Shown here in pieces: positions 27,124 to 36,600 of a stretch of 64,000 nt of DNA. Position 1 is the stretch's first letter; each line of letters begins with the position of its first letter. Where the stretch lies: positions 372,001 through 436,000 of the forward strand of contig NZ_AP017459.1 of the NCBI RefSeq assembly GCF_002355835.1, read 5' to 3'. The notes beneath the pieces are model-generated. The model was given only the letters and a program-made list of their open reading frames with translations. It ran no database searches and had not been told where the DNA came from. This DNA comes from Candidatus Endomicrobiellum trichonymphae (GTDB taxonomy: Bacteria > Elusimicrobiota > Endomicrobiia > Endomicrobiales > Endomicrobiaceae). The translations under genes and the position numbers were made by a program.

Positions 27124-28800
27124 AATGAAAGAGTTTGTTAAAGATTTCAAAATAGAATATAAAGATTTTGATGCTATTCAGAAACGAGGATATTTGAATT
27201 CAAGAAATTTTAACCTGATACTTTAGTATAGAATCACTATAAAGTATTAAAGGATAGTCTTTTAGTACTTAGATATTCATTTGAAGTATTACGATGAAAA
27301 AAAACCTCATTGTCCTCACTATGGTGGTGAAGGATATATATCTATGATTCCTGAGGATATTTCTAAAGAACAAGCAGAGGAACTGTTTAGAAATTTGAAT
27401 AAAATAGAATCACCTTATGTAAAGTCTCGAATTGCTGACATTTTATGGCATATAAAAAAATTGGATAAAAACAACATAGAGGCAGCAAAAATAGCAATAG
27501 AGTCCTACTATAAAAGTGTTAAGTATTTTGTCAATAACTGTAAAATCTCAGAATTTTTTTTGAAGTTTGCAATAGGACAATTGGAACGTCTCGCTATAAT
27601 AATTTTATCCCTGAAAGATATTCCAAAAAGAGATCATATTTATAATAAACTTCTAGAATATTTAGATAATATTGCTAGTATAGAATTTATATCTGCGGCA
27701 TTTGGAATCTTCCTTAGATTAAAACTTAGTAAAGAAGAAACAAAAGTTGTTATAGAAAAATTAGAAAATTTAATTAAACTATTAGGAGATAAGATAGATG
27801 GTTTTTCATTAAGAAAATTGTATTCAACTGGTGCAGAAATTGCTAAAAAATCTGGCGAGTTATATAAAATGCGTAGTTTTAAAATAATTGAAGCGGATAG
27901 TTTTATAGAAGAAGCAGATAAGATAAATATAAGAGGCTGGATAATAAAATCTGGTTTTTTGAAAAAAGCAATTTTGTTATATCAAAGTATTCCAAGTAAA
28001 AAAATAGAATTGAAGAATTAAATAAAAAACTTGCTGAGGCATGAATAAATATAAAAGATGAAATGGGGACTTTATATTTGACGATGTTAATCTTAATCAG
28101 TGTATTGAAATTAAACAGTTGGTATCAGGTGTGGAGTTTGAATAAGCTATTATCAGATTTATTGATTGTTTCCCTAAATATGAAACATTAACAGCGCAAG
28201 CAGAGAACTATAGTAATCCTAGCTTCATAGATTCAATTACTAATGATGTATGCGGTTCAGAAAGGGGAACAGTGTATATCTCGCATGATCCCGTTGATAA
28301 TAAAATGATTGGATAAAGTGTTTTGTTATATATTTACTAAAGCAATAATAGTGCCTGCAATATAGACTATACAAAATGAGCATATATTTTCATGTAAAAC
28401 AATTTATGAAATTGTAAAAAATAGTTTATTTATTCTTAAGAGACATGGATTTATATTTGCAAAAGGATTGTATCACTTCCTTAGATTTGAAATTATGGAA
28501 GCAGTTTCTCTATTAGTTTCGCAAATTGAAAATTTGTTGAGACAGATACTAAAAAACGCAGGTGTAAATACAAATGTAATAAGATCTGACAAAATTGAAC
28601 AATCAAAAATAGATGTAGAATAGATCATAAATTTATGTTCATCTAATAATTTGATTTCAAAAACGCATTTATTTTATCTAGAAAAAAATACTTATCCAGC
28701 CTTTTTTTAGATTAAGACATGATATTGCTTATGGGAAAGCTGAAGATTCTATTGAATAGTACCATATTGTGTTTTTTGGTTTTTCATTTGGTAATGGTTC
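27124..28800 (+). pseudogene. Broken DUF4209/DUF7380-like gene
   Basis: Coding pieces in shifting frames add up to a large helical protein. The first piece opens with MKEFVKDFKIEYKDFD and stops after about 33 codons. The longest piece (27281-28021) contains YISMIPEDISKEQAEELF and SRIADILWHIKKL, then AAKIAIESYYKS, which resemble the N-terminal half of DUF4209-containing proteins (typically IPEDL...RLADVLW...A..AYL). Near 28540-28760 come LLRQILKNAGVNTN and LRHDIAYGKAED, the DUF4209-like end where intact members read NLRN.IAHG. Stops and frame changes occur near 27225, 28021, 28143, 28315, 28622 and 28708. Family assignment is from memory of motifs. Intact relatives often sit in defence or mobile islands. 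Confidence 0.6.
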
Positions 28801-28929
28801 ATAAAATTGAGCATTATAATAAAATCAATCCAAAATTTGAAAAATTAAAAAGTGTAGTGGCAAATTTAAATAAATATAAAGAAATTATAGATATTTTTAT
28901 GAAAGAAAATATATCATTTTTTTAAAGAG

Positions 28930-29296
28930 AATGTGTGTGAAATATCATTTATGTCGAGCTTGGGAAATATCCTATCAAAGGAGTTTCCGTGTTTTGATGT
29001 GGATATTACTGAAGATAACCAGAATATAATGAAAGTCAAAAAATTTGATATTAGATTTAATAATACATAAAAGAATTAATCAGGATAATAATATGTTTGT
29101 ATGTAAGGCAAAGAAAAGTAATAATAATGAAAATGATATAAGTATCGATAAAAACAGAATAAAGCAAATGACATTAAAAGAAGGTAAGTGTCATTATAAA
29201 ATGGGTTGTTTTATTCATATTGAAAATGAGACTCTAACAAGTTTTTGGTATGAAAGTGGGCAAGAGGTTTCTATTTTAGAACATAAAAATATTTAA
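28930..29296 (+). pseudogene. Gene remnants of unknown function
   Basis: Two short open pieces, SSLGNILSKEFPCFDVDITE (from about 28951) and an 83-codon frame ending EVSILEHKNI (29045-29296), lie in different frames. They have the codon usage of coding DNA but no recognised motif. They may be the tail of the upstream broken gene or a separate small gene. Confidence 0.35.
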
Positions 29297-29504
29297 GTTA
29301 ATAATTATAATATCTAAAATATATGTTTTTTTGTCTAAAGCATCCTTGCTTTTATCTTGGTAAAAATATCTGTAATTCTTTAATTTTTGGATTTTTCTGC
29401 TATGAAAAAATGAAATCATAGTTAGTCGTTTCGAATATGTGTTTATATAAAGCCTGGTATATAAATAGGTAAAAGTATATTAATCTATTCGCCTTTTATT
29501 GTGC

Positions 29505-29533
29505 TTGAAACCCTTATAACATACTGATAGAAT
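29505..29533 (+). promoter_or_regulatory. Sigma-70-type promoter of the AlwI-type system
   Basis: TTGAAA (29505-29510), 17 bases, TAGAAT (29528-29533), giving a start of transcription about 30 bases before the methylase ATG. Confidence 0.5.
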
Positions 29534-29573
29534 ATATGAAAATAACAAAAATTTATTGCATAAAAATTATACT

Positions 29574-31679
29574 ATGGAAACGTTAACTACTGTTGAAGTT
29601 ACTAAAAAATTGATTAATACGAGCAAAATATCTTCTCATGATAAAAGATCTAATCGTGCTGTTTGGACTTCACGATTGATTGATCAATTAAGAAATATTG
29701 TAAACCAAAGGCATATACCAAAGAATCGAGAATTTATCTTGTCTTATAAAACTACCGGTATTAATAATCGCAGATATTTAGGAAATAAATATAAACTTTT
29801 ACCTTTTATAAAAAAAATCGTCAATAATAACTGCAGCAATATTAATACGGTTGCAGACATATTTGCTGGAACCGGAGCCGTAACGTATTTGTTTAAAGAC
29901 AAAAAAATAATTACAAATGATATTATGTACAGCAATTATGTTTGTAACTTAGCATGGTTCGGTTCAGAGAATATTTCCCTAAAAAAGATTATTGAGATTA
30001 TAGTGAGGTATAATAACGATAAAATAAATGCAGATAATTATGTGTCTAAAAACTTTAAAAATACATATTTTAATTTTGAATCTTGCAGAAAGATAGGTTA
30101 TATACGCGAAGATATTGAAAAGTTGTATAAAAAAAGAAAAATTAATAACCGTGAAAGAGCAGTTTTGATTACATCACTGTTATATGCTATGGATAAGATA
30201 GCAAATACTTGCGGGCATTATGATGCATATAGGAAAAATGGCGATTTAAACAAAGGATTAGAGTTATCTGTTCCGGCAGTATTAAATAATTTATGTGATA
30301 ATAATAAGTGTTTTAATAAGGATGCCAATATTTTAGTAAAAGATATAAAAGCAGATTTAGTTTATATAGATCCTCCTTATAATTCGAGGCAGTATTGTGA
30401 TCTATATCATTTTATTGAAAATATAGCCAGATGGGAAAAGCCAAAAGTTAAAGGCGTTGCTAAAAAAATGGAAAGGAGTGATTTAAAAAGCGACTATTGC
30501 ACGCAAAAAGCGTCGAAAGTTTTTGGGGATTTAATATCAAATATAAATGCGAAATATATATTGTTGTCTTATAATAATATGGCATATAAAGGCAATGCCC
30601 GTTCAAACGCTAAAATAAGTGATGCTGACATAATGAGAATACTGTCTAAAAAAGGAAAAATAAAAATATTTTCGCAAAAGTATAAATCTTTTTCTGCAGG
30701 AAAATCGTATATTACAGGAAATAAGGAGCGTTTATTTTTGTGTGTTTGTAAAACTTTTAAATACGTAAAGCCTTTAATATCATCTCCAATGAATTATACG
30801 GGAGGAAAATTCAAACTACTTCCTCAAATTCTTCCAAATTTTCCTAGGAATGTTAATACTTTCGTTGATTTATTCTGTGGCGGTGCAAATGTAGGCATAA
30901 ACGTAAACTATGACAAGATAATATTAAATGACAGAGGGCAGTATATACCGTATCTTTTTAATACATTTAAGAATTTAGATAAAGAAGTTTTATTTAATAT
31001 GATTTATGAAGTTATTGATAAATATGAATTATCTTTATCAAATAAATACGGATATAAAAAATATGATTGTAATAGTGTTGAAGGACTGGGAGCATATAAT
31101 AAGGAAAAATTCCTTAAGATGAGGAAAGATTTTAATACTTATAAAAGCAGAGATTACTACTATTATGTACTGTTATATGTTTTGATAGTATACTCTTTTA
31201 ATAATCAAGTAAGATTTAATTCTAGAGGGGAATTTAATTTACCCGTCGGGAAAAGAGATTTTAATACTCAATTGATTAAAAAGCTGAATTTTTTTATTGA
31301 CAGATTAAAAAGTAATAATTTTATATTTACAAATACAGATTTTAGAAAATTTGACACTACAGCTTTGACAAAAAATGATTTTGTTTATTGTGATCCTCCT
31401 TATCTTATTACCTGTGCTTCATATAATGAACAAAACGGCTGGACAGATAAAGATGAAAAAGACTTGCTTAAGTTTTTAAGTTTTCTTAACGCAAAAGAAA
31501 TAAAATTTGCACTTTCGAATGTTTTTAGAAATAAGGGCAAAGAGAATTCTATACTGTTAGACTGGCTTAAAGATAAATCATATAAGGTAATCCAACTTAA
31601 TAAATCTTATGCAAACTCAAATTATCATACAAAAGATAAAACCGGTAATGCTGAGGAAGTATTAATTGTAAATTATTAG
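29574..31679 (+). CDS. Two-domain DNA adenine methyltransferase of a type IIS system
   Basis: Two complete D12-class (Dam-like) N6-adenine methyltransferase domains are fused. The first has the AdoMet loop RRYLGNKYKLLPF near residue 68 with DIFAGTGAVTYLF and the catalytic DPPYNSRQYCDLYHF near 265. The second has MNYTGGKFKLLPQI near 405 with DLFCGGANVGIN and CDPPYLITCASYNE near 607. Both catalytic motifs are intact. Two domains suit an asymmetric recognition site whose strands need separate methylation, as in M.FokI. The chosen ATG gives 701 residues; an in-frame TTG 18 bases upstream is the alternative. The restriction gene starts 11 bases after the stop. AT content is visibly higher than in the surrounding housekeeping genes, suggesting transfer. 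Confidence 0.92.
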   Translation: METLTTVEVTKKLINTSKISSHDKRSNRAVWTSRLIDQLRNIVNQRHIPKNREFILSYKTTGINNRRYLGNKYKLLPFIKKIVNNNCSNINTVADIFAGTGAVTYLFKDKKIITNDIMYSNYVCNLAWFGSENISLKKIIEIIVRYNNDKINADNYVSKNFKNTYFNFESCRKIGYIREDIEKLYKKRKINNRERAVLITSLLYAMDKIANTCGHYDAYRKNGDLNKGLELSVPAVLNNLCDNNKCFNKDANILVKDIKADLVYIDPPYNSRQYCDLYHFIENIARWEKPKVKGVAKKMERSDLKSDYCTQKASKVFGDLISNINAKYILLSYNNMAYKGNARSNAKISDADIMRILSKKGKIKIFSQKYKSFSAGKSYITGNKERLFLCVCKTFKYVKPLISSPMNYTGGKFKLLPQILPNFPRNVNTFVDLFCGGANVGINVNYDKIILNDRGQYIPYLFNTFKNLDKEVLFNMIYEVIDKYELSLSNKYGYKKYDCNSVEGLGAYNKEKFLKMRKDFNTYKSRDYYYYVLLYVLIVYSFNNQVRFNSRGEFNLPVGKRDFNTQLIKKLNFFIDRLKSNNFIFTNTDFRKFDTTALTKNDFVYCDPPYLITCASYNEQNGWTDKDEKDLLKFLSFLNAKEIKFALSNVFRNKGKENSILLDWLKDKSYKVIQLNKSYANSNYHTKDKTGNAEEVLIVNY

Positions 31680-31690
31680 GATCAGAATTT

Positions 31691-33682
31691 ATGTCTGTTA
31701 AAAATATAAGCTTTAAAAGCTATTGTTGGAATATTGGAACAACAAGTTATAGAACTAAAGAATTCAATACTAATATTGAGAAACAACTTGATATTGTTGA
31801 AAAATTTTGGAATTTGCAGAAAAATAAAAATGAATTGTGGAATGAAAAGATACAAACTGCATATTATAAATATATGCAGAATAATAAATTTGTTAGAGGA
31901 AGTGCTAACAGACCCGCTAAAGATGCGAGAGAAAAAACGTCCGGCTTAGTAGATATAGGATTATTGACTTCAGATAGAAGATTAACTCCGGCAGGACTTA
32001 AATTATTACAAATCAGCAGGGATAAAAATTTTGCCAAAGATAATGAATTAAAAATAGCAAATGACAGTTATATTTATTTAAAGCAATTATTGAAAATGTC
32101 TGTTAAGACTGATATTTACATAGTCAGACCGTTTGTACTTCTTATATATTTTATCGCTAAATTAGGTTGTCTTTCAAAAAATGAATACACTTATATTTTG
32201 CCTTTATGTATAAATAAAGAAATAACTGACAGGGCATTAGTTAAAATCAAAGATATTAGAGATAATAAATGTAGTGTTGATGATTTTATTTTAGATACTC
32301 TTTTATCGATGGATAATTATAAAGAAGCTTTAAAACTTTTAATATCGAATAGAGTAACTGAAAAACTAGTTAAAGTAATCGGCATGAACAGGAAAAGTCA
32401 TAATTATGACAAGCCATATTACATGTTATATAAATCACTATTTACTTTATGTTTTGACAATGGAAAGAATCAACTTCTGAATGTATATAAGAGTATTGAT
32501 GGATTGCGAGGAAAAACGAAATCATTTTGGAATGATTATATGTTTTATTCAAATTCAATTTCAATAAAAACACTAAAAAACAATCCTGAAAAGGCTCTTA
32601 AAAGAACAAGGTTATTAACTTTGAAAACTGAAAAAGATTTTAAAAAAGAATTTTTTAATCTATTACATTTATTTAAAGCAAAAGCAACATTATCCGATTA
32701 TCTTGATCTGAATAGAAGATATTTTAGATTAACTGATACAATACTGTTTCAAGATAATACGGTAAGGATGGATATTATACCTGAGTATTTTTTCAAAGAA
32801 AATATAGATAACATATATAAGTTGGCTTTTACAAAAGATAAAAATATCCAAGAAGATTGTTCTCTTTCAGAAATATCTCCATATCTTATATTTGACGATA
32901 AAAAAATATTAAGAAATATTAATAAATCATTAAAAACAAGGTATTCAAACATTAATGACTTTATGGAGAGGGTTGATGATGAAAGATTGAATCGTTTTAA
33001 ATCACTTATAGAAAAGAAGTTTACAAATGATATGTTAATTAAATTGTTAGAAATGTTTGAAAGTAGAAAACAAGATGTAGAAATAAATAATTATGTTACA
33101 GACAATGCTGATATACCGACGATATTTGAATATGTTGTAGGTATAATTTGGTATAAGATTAGTGAGCAAAAAGGCAATATATTAGAATATATGAATTTAT
33201 CTCTTGATGCAGATTTATTGCCAAAGAGCCACGCGAGCGGAGGAATGGCTGATATTGAATATCATTATAATGAGACTGCTATGTATCCTAAGCATGTTGT
33301 TTTACTTGAAACTACATTGACAAGCGACTCTAATCAAAGGCGCGCTGAAATGGAGCCTGTGTCAAGACATCTTGGCAAATATTTACTAAAACATAAAAAT
33401 GAAAATTCTTACTGTGTATTCTTAACTAATTATTTAAATCTCAATGTAATATCTGATTTCCGTAGCAGAAAGACTCACATATATTACTCTTCGAATGGGA
33501 AAGATTCTGTAAACAGCATGAAAATCATTCCATTACAGACATTAGAGTTAAAAACGATCATATCTAAAGGCATTCTGTATAAACAATTATATTCTGTTTT
33601 TGATAAAGCACATAATTCAGACGGAGAACCAAAGATTTGGTATAGTGAAAATATAAAGAATGTAATTTCTAATTTGAGATGA
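31691..33682 (+). CDS. AlwI-family type II restriction endonuclease
   Basis: The 663-residue protein ends in the AlwI-family nuclease core: LLPKSHASGGMADIEYHY with the metal-binding Asp near residue 522, VVLLETTLTSDSNQRRAEME with Glu near 539, then EPVSRHLGKYL. This is a PD-(D/E)XK variant. The N-terminal half (KSYCWNIGTTSYRTKEFN, then a winged-helix-like region with DIGLLTSDRRLTPAGLKLLQ) should read the DNA. AlwI itself recognises GGATC and cuts outside it; the specificity here is unproven. No frame break is present. It follows the two-domain methylase, so the pair is a complete restriction-modification system. Confidence 0.88.
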   Translation: MSVKNISFKSYCWNIGTTSYRTKEFNTNIEKQLDIVEKFWNLQKNKNELWNEKIQTAYYKYMQNNKFVRGSANRPAKDAREKTSGLVDIGLLTSDRRLTPAGLKLLQISRDKNFAKDNELKIANDSYIYLKQLLKMSVKTDIYIVRPFVLLIYFIAKLGCLSKNEYTYILPLCINKEITDRALVKIKDIRDNKCSVDDFILDTLLSMDNYKEALKLLISNRVTEKLVKVIGMNRKSHNYDKPYYMLYKSLFTLCFDNGKNQLLNVYKSIDGLRGKTKSFWNDYMFYSNSISIKTLKNNPEKALKRTRLLTLKTEKDFKKEFFNLLHLFKAKATLSDYLDLNRRYFRLTDTILFQDNTVRMDIIPEYFFKENIDNIYKLAFTKDKNIQEDCSLSEISPYLIFDDKKILRNINKSLKTRYSNINDFMERVDDERLNRFKSLIEKKFTNDMLIKLLEMFESRKQDVEINNYVTDNADIPTIFEYVVGIIWYKISEQKGNILEYMNLSLDADLLPKSHASGGMADIEYHYNETAMYPKHVVLLETTLTSDSNQRRAEMEPVSRHLGKYLLKHKNENSYCVFLTNYLNLNVISDFRSRKTHIYYSSNGKDSVNSMKIIPLQTLELKTIISKGILYKQLYSVFDKAHNSDGEPKIWYSENIKNVISNLR

Positions 33683-33806
33683 GTTTTTTCTATCAAAAAG
33701 ATAATAAAAACTGCAAAAAATGAAATTGCCTATACTATACTCGGTTTGATTCTAATAGTATAAAAATTAATCTATTTTTTTTGTTGTGAAAAGGAGTATA
33801 TATAAT

Positions 33807-35915
33807 ATGAACATAGTTAGAGGCACTAATATTAATGAAATGTTATCAAAGGAATTGATAGATGCTCTGACAAGAATGTCACTTGAAGGTATTTTATATT
33901 TAGGGTATCCAATAATTTCTATTGATGATGAAGCCAATAGTTGTGATGCGATGTTATTATCTGAAAAATATGGAATTATTATTTTTGATTATAATAATAG
34001 AAATTTTTCTAAAGGTATTGATATTGAAAATGCTCATGATAAATTATACCTTGCGTTGAAGAGTAAGTTAACCAAACATGTAGAACTAACTAAGAAAGAA
34101 GGAAGAGAGAGATTGTTAGATGTACCAATAATTATTATTCTTTTTAGTCCTTCAAAACCGAAGGATTTAGATGATTTTCCTGTTGACTTTGCAACTAAAG
34201 AAAATTTAGAAGAAAAGATACTCTCGTTAGAAAAAAATTTAGATAAAAAATATCTTATACCTTTAAAGGCTGCAATAGATAGCGTAAAAACTTTTAAACC
34301 GAGAAAAAAAAGAAGTAGTGTTACAAAGGAATGTTCAAAAGGAGGAATACTGAAAATTATTGAAAAAGAGATTGCAAATTTGGATAGATGGCAACAAAAA
34401 GCTGCGCTTGAGACGCCAGATGCTCCGCAACGCATTAGGGGATTAGCTGGTTCTGGAAAGACTGTAGTTCTTGCTAGAAAAGCGGCGCATTTGCATGGGC
34501 AACACCCGGATTGGAACATAGCAGTTACATATAATACTCGTTCATTGTGTCAGCAAATAAAAGAACTTGTAAGAAGGTTTTATTACGATCAGTGTGAGGA
34601 TGAACCTAATTGGGAAAAGATAAAAATTATTCCTGCGTGGGGAGGACGTTCTGAGGGGATATATTCACAAGTTGCGAATTATTATAATATTCAGCCTGTA
34701 ACATTTTCAGAAGCGAAATCTTTATATGGACATAATAATGCTTTGAAGGGCATTTGTGATGAATTATTAAAAAAGATTACGTCAATAGGGGAAAAAGAAC
34801 CTATTTATGATGTATTATTGATTGATGAAGCACAAGATTTACCAGTATCTTTTTTTAAAATTGTTTATGAAATTGTTAATGACCCGAAAAGAATTATATG
34901 GGCTTATGATGAGCTGCAAAATTTAGGAGAATATCAAATGGCTCCTCCTGATCAATTATTTGGAGTAAATGAATCTGGACTTCCAAAAGTTGTACTATCT
35001 GATTTACCTGATACTCCAAGACAGGATGTAATCTTGCCAATTTGTTATCGCGGGACAAAATATGCCTTAACAGTTGCTCATGCACTTGGATTTGGTATTT
35101 ATAGAAATAAGGGGTTAGTACAATTATTTGATGATAAAGGTTTGTGGGAAGATATAGGCTATGCAACGATATCTGGCAATTTTGATAGCGCTGGAAAAGA
35201 AATAAGATTGAAAAGAAAGGATGACTGCAGTCCGAATTTTTTTGATAAATGTAAAGTATCTGAAAGTGCTATGCGATGCATAACTTTTAAAGATAAAGAA
35301 GAGCAATATGATTGGTTGCTGAAAGATATAAAATATAATTTGGAAAATGAAGAAATTGAAGAAGATGATATTTTAATAATATTAACCGATCCTTTAACAG
35401 TATATGATGAATCTAGAACTGTTGTGAAGAAATTACTAGAGCATAATTTGAAGTCACATATAGTTGGAATAACAAATGATAGGGATATAATTTTTATTGA
35501 AAAATCAATAGCGATTTCTAGTATATATAGGGCTAAAGGGAATGAAGCTCCGCTTGTGTATGTTTTAAATTCTCAAAGTTGTTTTGATGGAGTAGAACTC
35601 ATTAAAAAAAGGAATATTTTATTTACAGCTATAACACGCTCAAGAGCTTGGGTAAATATATTAGGATATAACGAATTTGATAATGATATGGATGAACTTT
35701 ATAAAGAAGTACAAAAAGTTATTGATAAAAAATTCATATTTGAATTTATAGTTCCAACAAAGGAAGAAGCTGCAAAACTACGTATTATACATAAAGATAG
35801 ACCACATGATTCAAAAGAGCGTATCAGAAAGGGAATAGACTATAAAAAGTTTTTAGATGGATTAGATGAAGATGAAAAAGACTTAGTTGGATATGGCAGG
35901 AATTATAATGAATAG
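33807..35915 (+). CDS. SF1 (UvrD/Rep-like) helicase with N-terminal nuclease-like domain
   Basis: The N-terminal 150 residues contain GILYLGYPIISI and DAMLLSEKYGIIIFDYN, a pattern like NERD or restriction-like nuclease folds although the catalytic set is not certain. Helicase motifs follow: LDRWQQKAAL (Q motif), GLAGSGKTVVLARKA near 211, TYNTRSL (Ia), LLIDEAQDLP near 339, AYDELQNL (III), PICYRGTKYAL (IV), SSIYRAKGNEAPLVYVLN near 573 and FTAITRSRAWVNI near 607. All are intact over 702 residues. The ATG at 33807 follows AAAAGGAG by 10 bases. The next gene overlaps by 8 bases. The setting beside a restriction system suggests anti-phage or anti-plasmid work. Confidence 0.9.
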   Translation: MNIVRGTNINEMLSKELIDALTRMSLEGILYLGYPIISIDDEANSCDAMLLSEKYGIIIFDYNNRNFSKGIDIENAHDKLYLALKSKLTKHVELTKKEGRERLLDVPIIIILFSPSKPKDLDDFPVDFATKENLEEKILSLEKNLDKKYLIPLKAAIDSVKTFKPRKKRSSVTKECSKGGILKIIEKEIANLDRWQQKAALETPDAPQRIRGLAGSGKTVVLARKAAHLHGQHPDWNIAVTYNTRSLCQQIKELVRRFYYDQCEDEPNWEKIKIIPAWGGRSEGIYSQVANYYNIQPVTFSEAKSLYGHNNALKGICDELLKKITSIGEKEPIYDVLLIDEAQDLPVSFFKIVYEIVNDPKRIIWAYDELQNLGEYQMAPPDQLFGVNESGLPKVVLSDLPDTPRQDVILPICYRGTKYALTVAHALGFGIYRNKGLVQLFDDKGLWEDIGYATISGNFDSAGKEIRLKRKDDCSPNFFDKCKVSESAMRCITFKDKEEQYDWLLKDIKYNLENEEIEEDDILIILTDPLTVYDESRTVVKKLLEHNLKSHIVGITNDRDIIFIEKSIAISSIYRAKGNEAPLVYVLNSQSCFDGVELIKKRNILFTAITRSRAWVNILGYNEFDNDMDELYKEVQKVIDKKFIFEFIVPTKEEAAKLRIIHKDRPHDSKERIRKGIDYKKFLDGLDEDEKDLVGYGRNYNE

Positions 35916-36600
35916 AGGAGCATTGAATGTAATAATTAATAATTTAGTTTGTGATATGATAAAATCTAAAATTTCTCAAGTTTATAACGAATCTATATTT
36001 TTTAAAGAAAAAAATACAATATCTGTATCTGTAAAAACTAGAGATTCAATTTCAGATATGACAAATCTTGTTAATATTATCGATAGGTATAAAAAGTTTA
36101 TTGAAAATAAATTTTATAATTTTATTTTATTCGATGGAGCATTAATTCAGATATTTTATAGATTTAAAGAGGATGAAATTGTTGAACACAGATTAGCATA
36201 TGTTCCAAGTCCTATAACTCTTACATCTGAAGAATGCTATAATGAGTCAATTATTGGAATGATAGATATGATTAAAGACGATAAGATAGAGTTAAATAAA
36301 AGGTTGAATGATAGAGCAACTATAAGGTTTGATTTTGATAGAAATAACAGTTCCGAAGATCATCCTGCTTCACATTTAACGTTTATTTCTAATAGTTGTA
36401 GGATTCCAGTTTGCTCTCCAATTACTCCTAATGGATTTATAAGATTCATATTGGAAAATTTTTATAACTTTGAAGTGTTGTTATGCCAAAAGATTGATAT
36501 AGATATAATAAAAAAAATTTGCAATATGAAATATAAACTTTTTGATAAGGTTATAAGTGATGATCATAAAAAGAAATTGCATATAAATTATGATCTTTAA
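35908..36600 (+). CDS. DUF2290-like protein coupled to the helicase
   Basis: A 230-residue protein of unknown biochemical role. The features I match to DUF2290 are HRLAYVPSPITL, the TIRFDFDRN stretch, and the most conserved part HPASHLTFISNSCRIPVCSP followed by GFIRFILENFYNFE. The ATG lies within the end of the helicase gene (ATGAATAG), so the two proteins are translationally coupled and probably made in fixed ratio. GGCAGG lies about 9 bases upstream. An in-frame ATG 15 bases earlier is possible. No membrane segment or signal peptide is seen. Function is inferred only from its partner: a subunit or regulator of the helicase. Confidence 0.75.
   Translation: MNRGALNVIINNLVCDMIKSKISQVYNESIFFKEKNTISVSVKTRDSISDMTNLVNIIDRYKKFIENKFYNFILFDGALIQIFYRFKEDEIVEHRLAYVPSPITLTSEECYNESIIGMIDMIKDDKIELNKRLNDRATIRFDFDRNNSSEDHPASHLTFISNSCRIPVCSPITPNGFIRFILENFYNFEVLLCQKIDIDIIKKICNMKYKLFDKVISDDHKKKLHINYDL

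Noticed and set aside
31679-31683. GGATC lying in the ribosome site region of the AlwI-type nuclease gene, possible self-regulation by methylation
   Set aside because: The specificity of the system is not proven and GGATC is common elsewhere in the window, so one site in this place is weak evidence.
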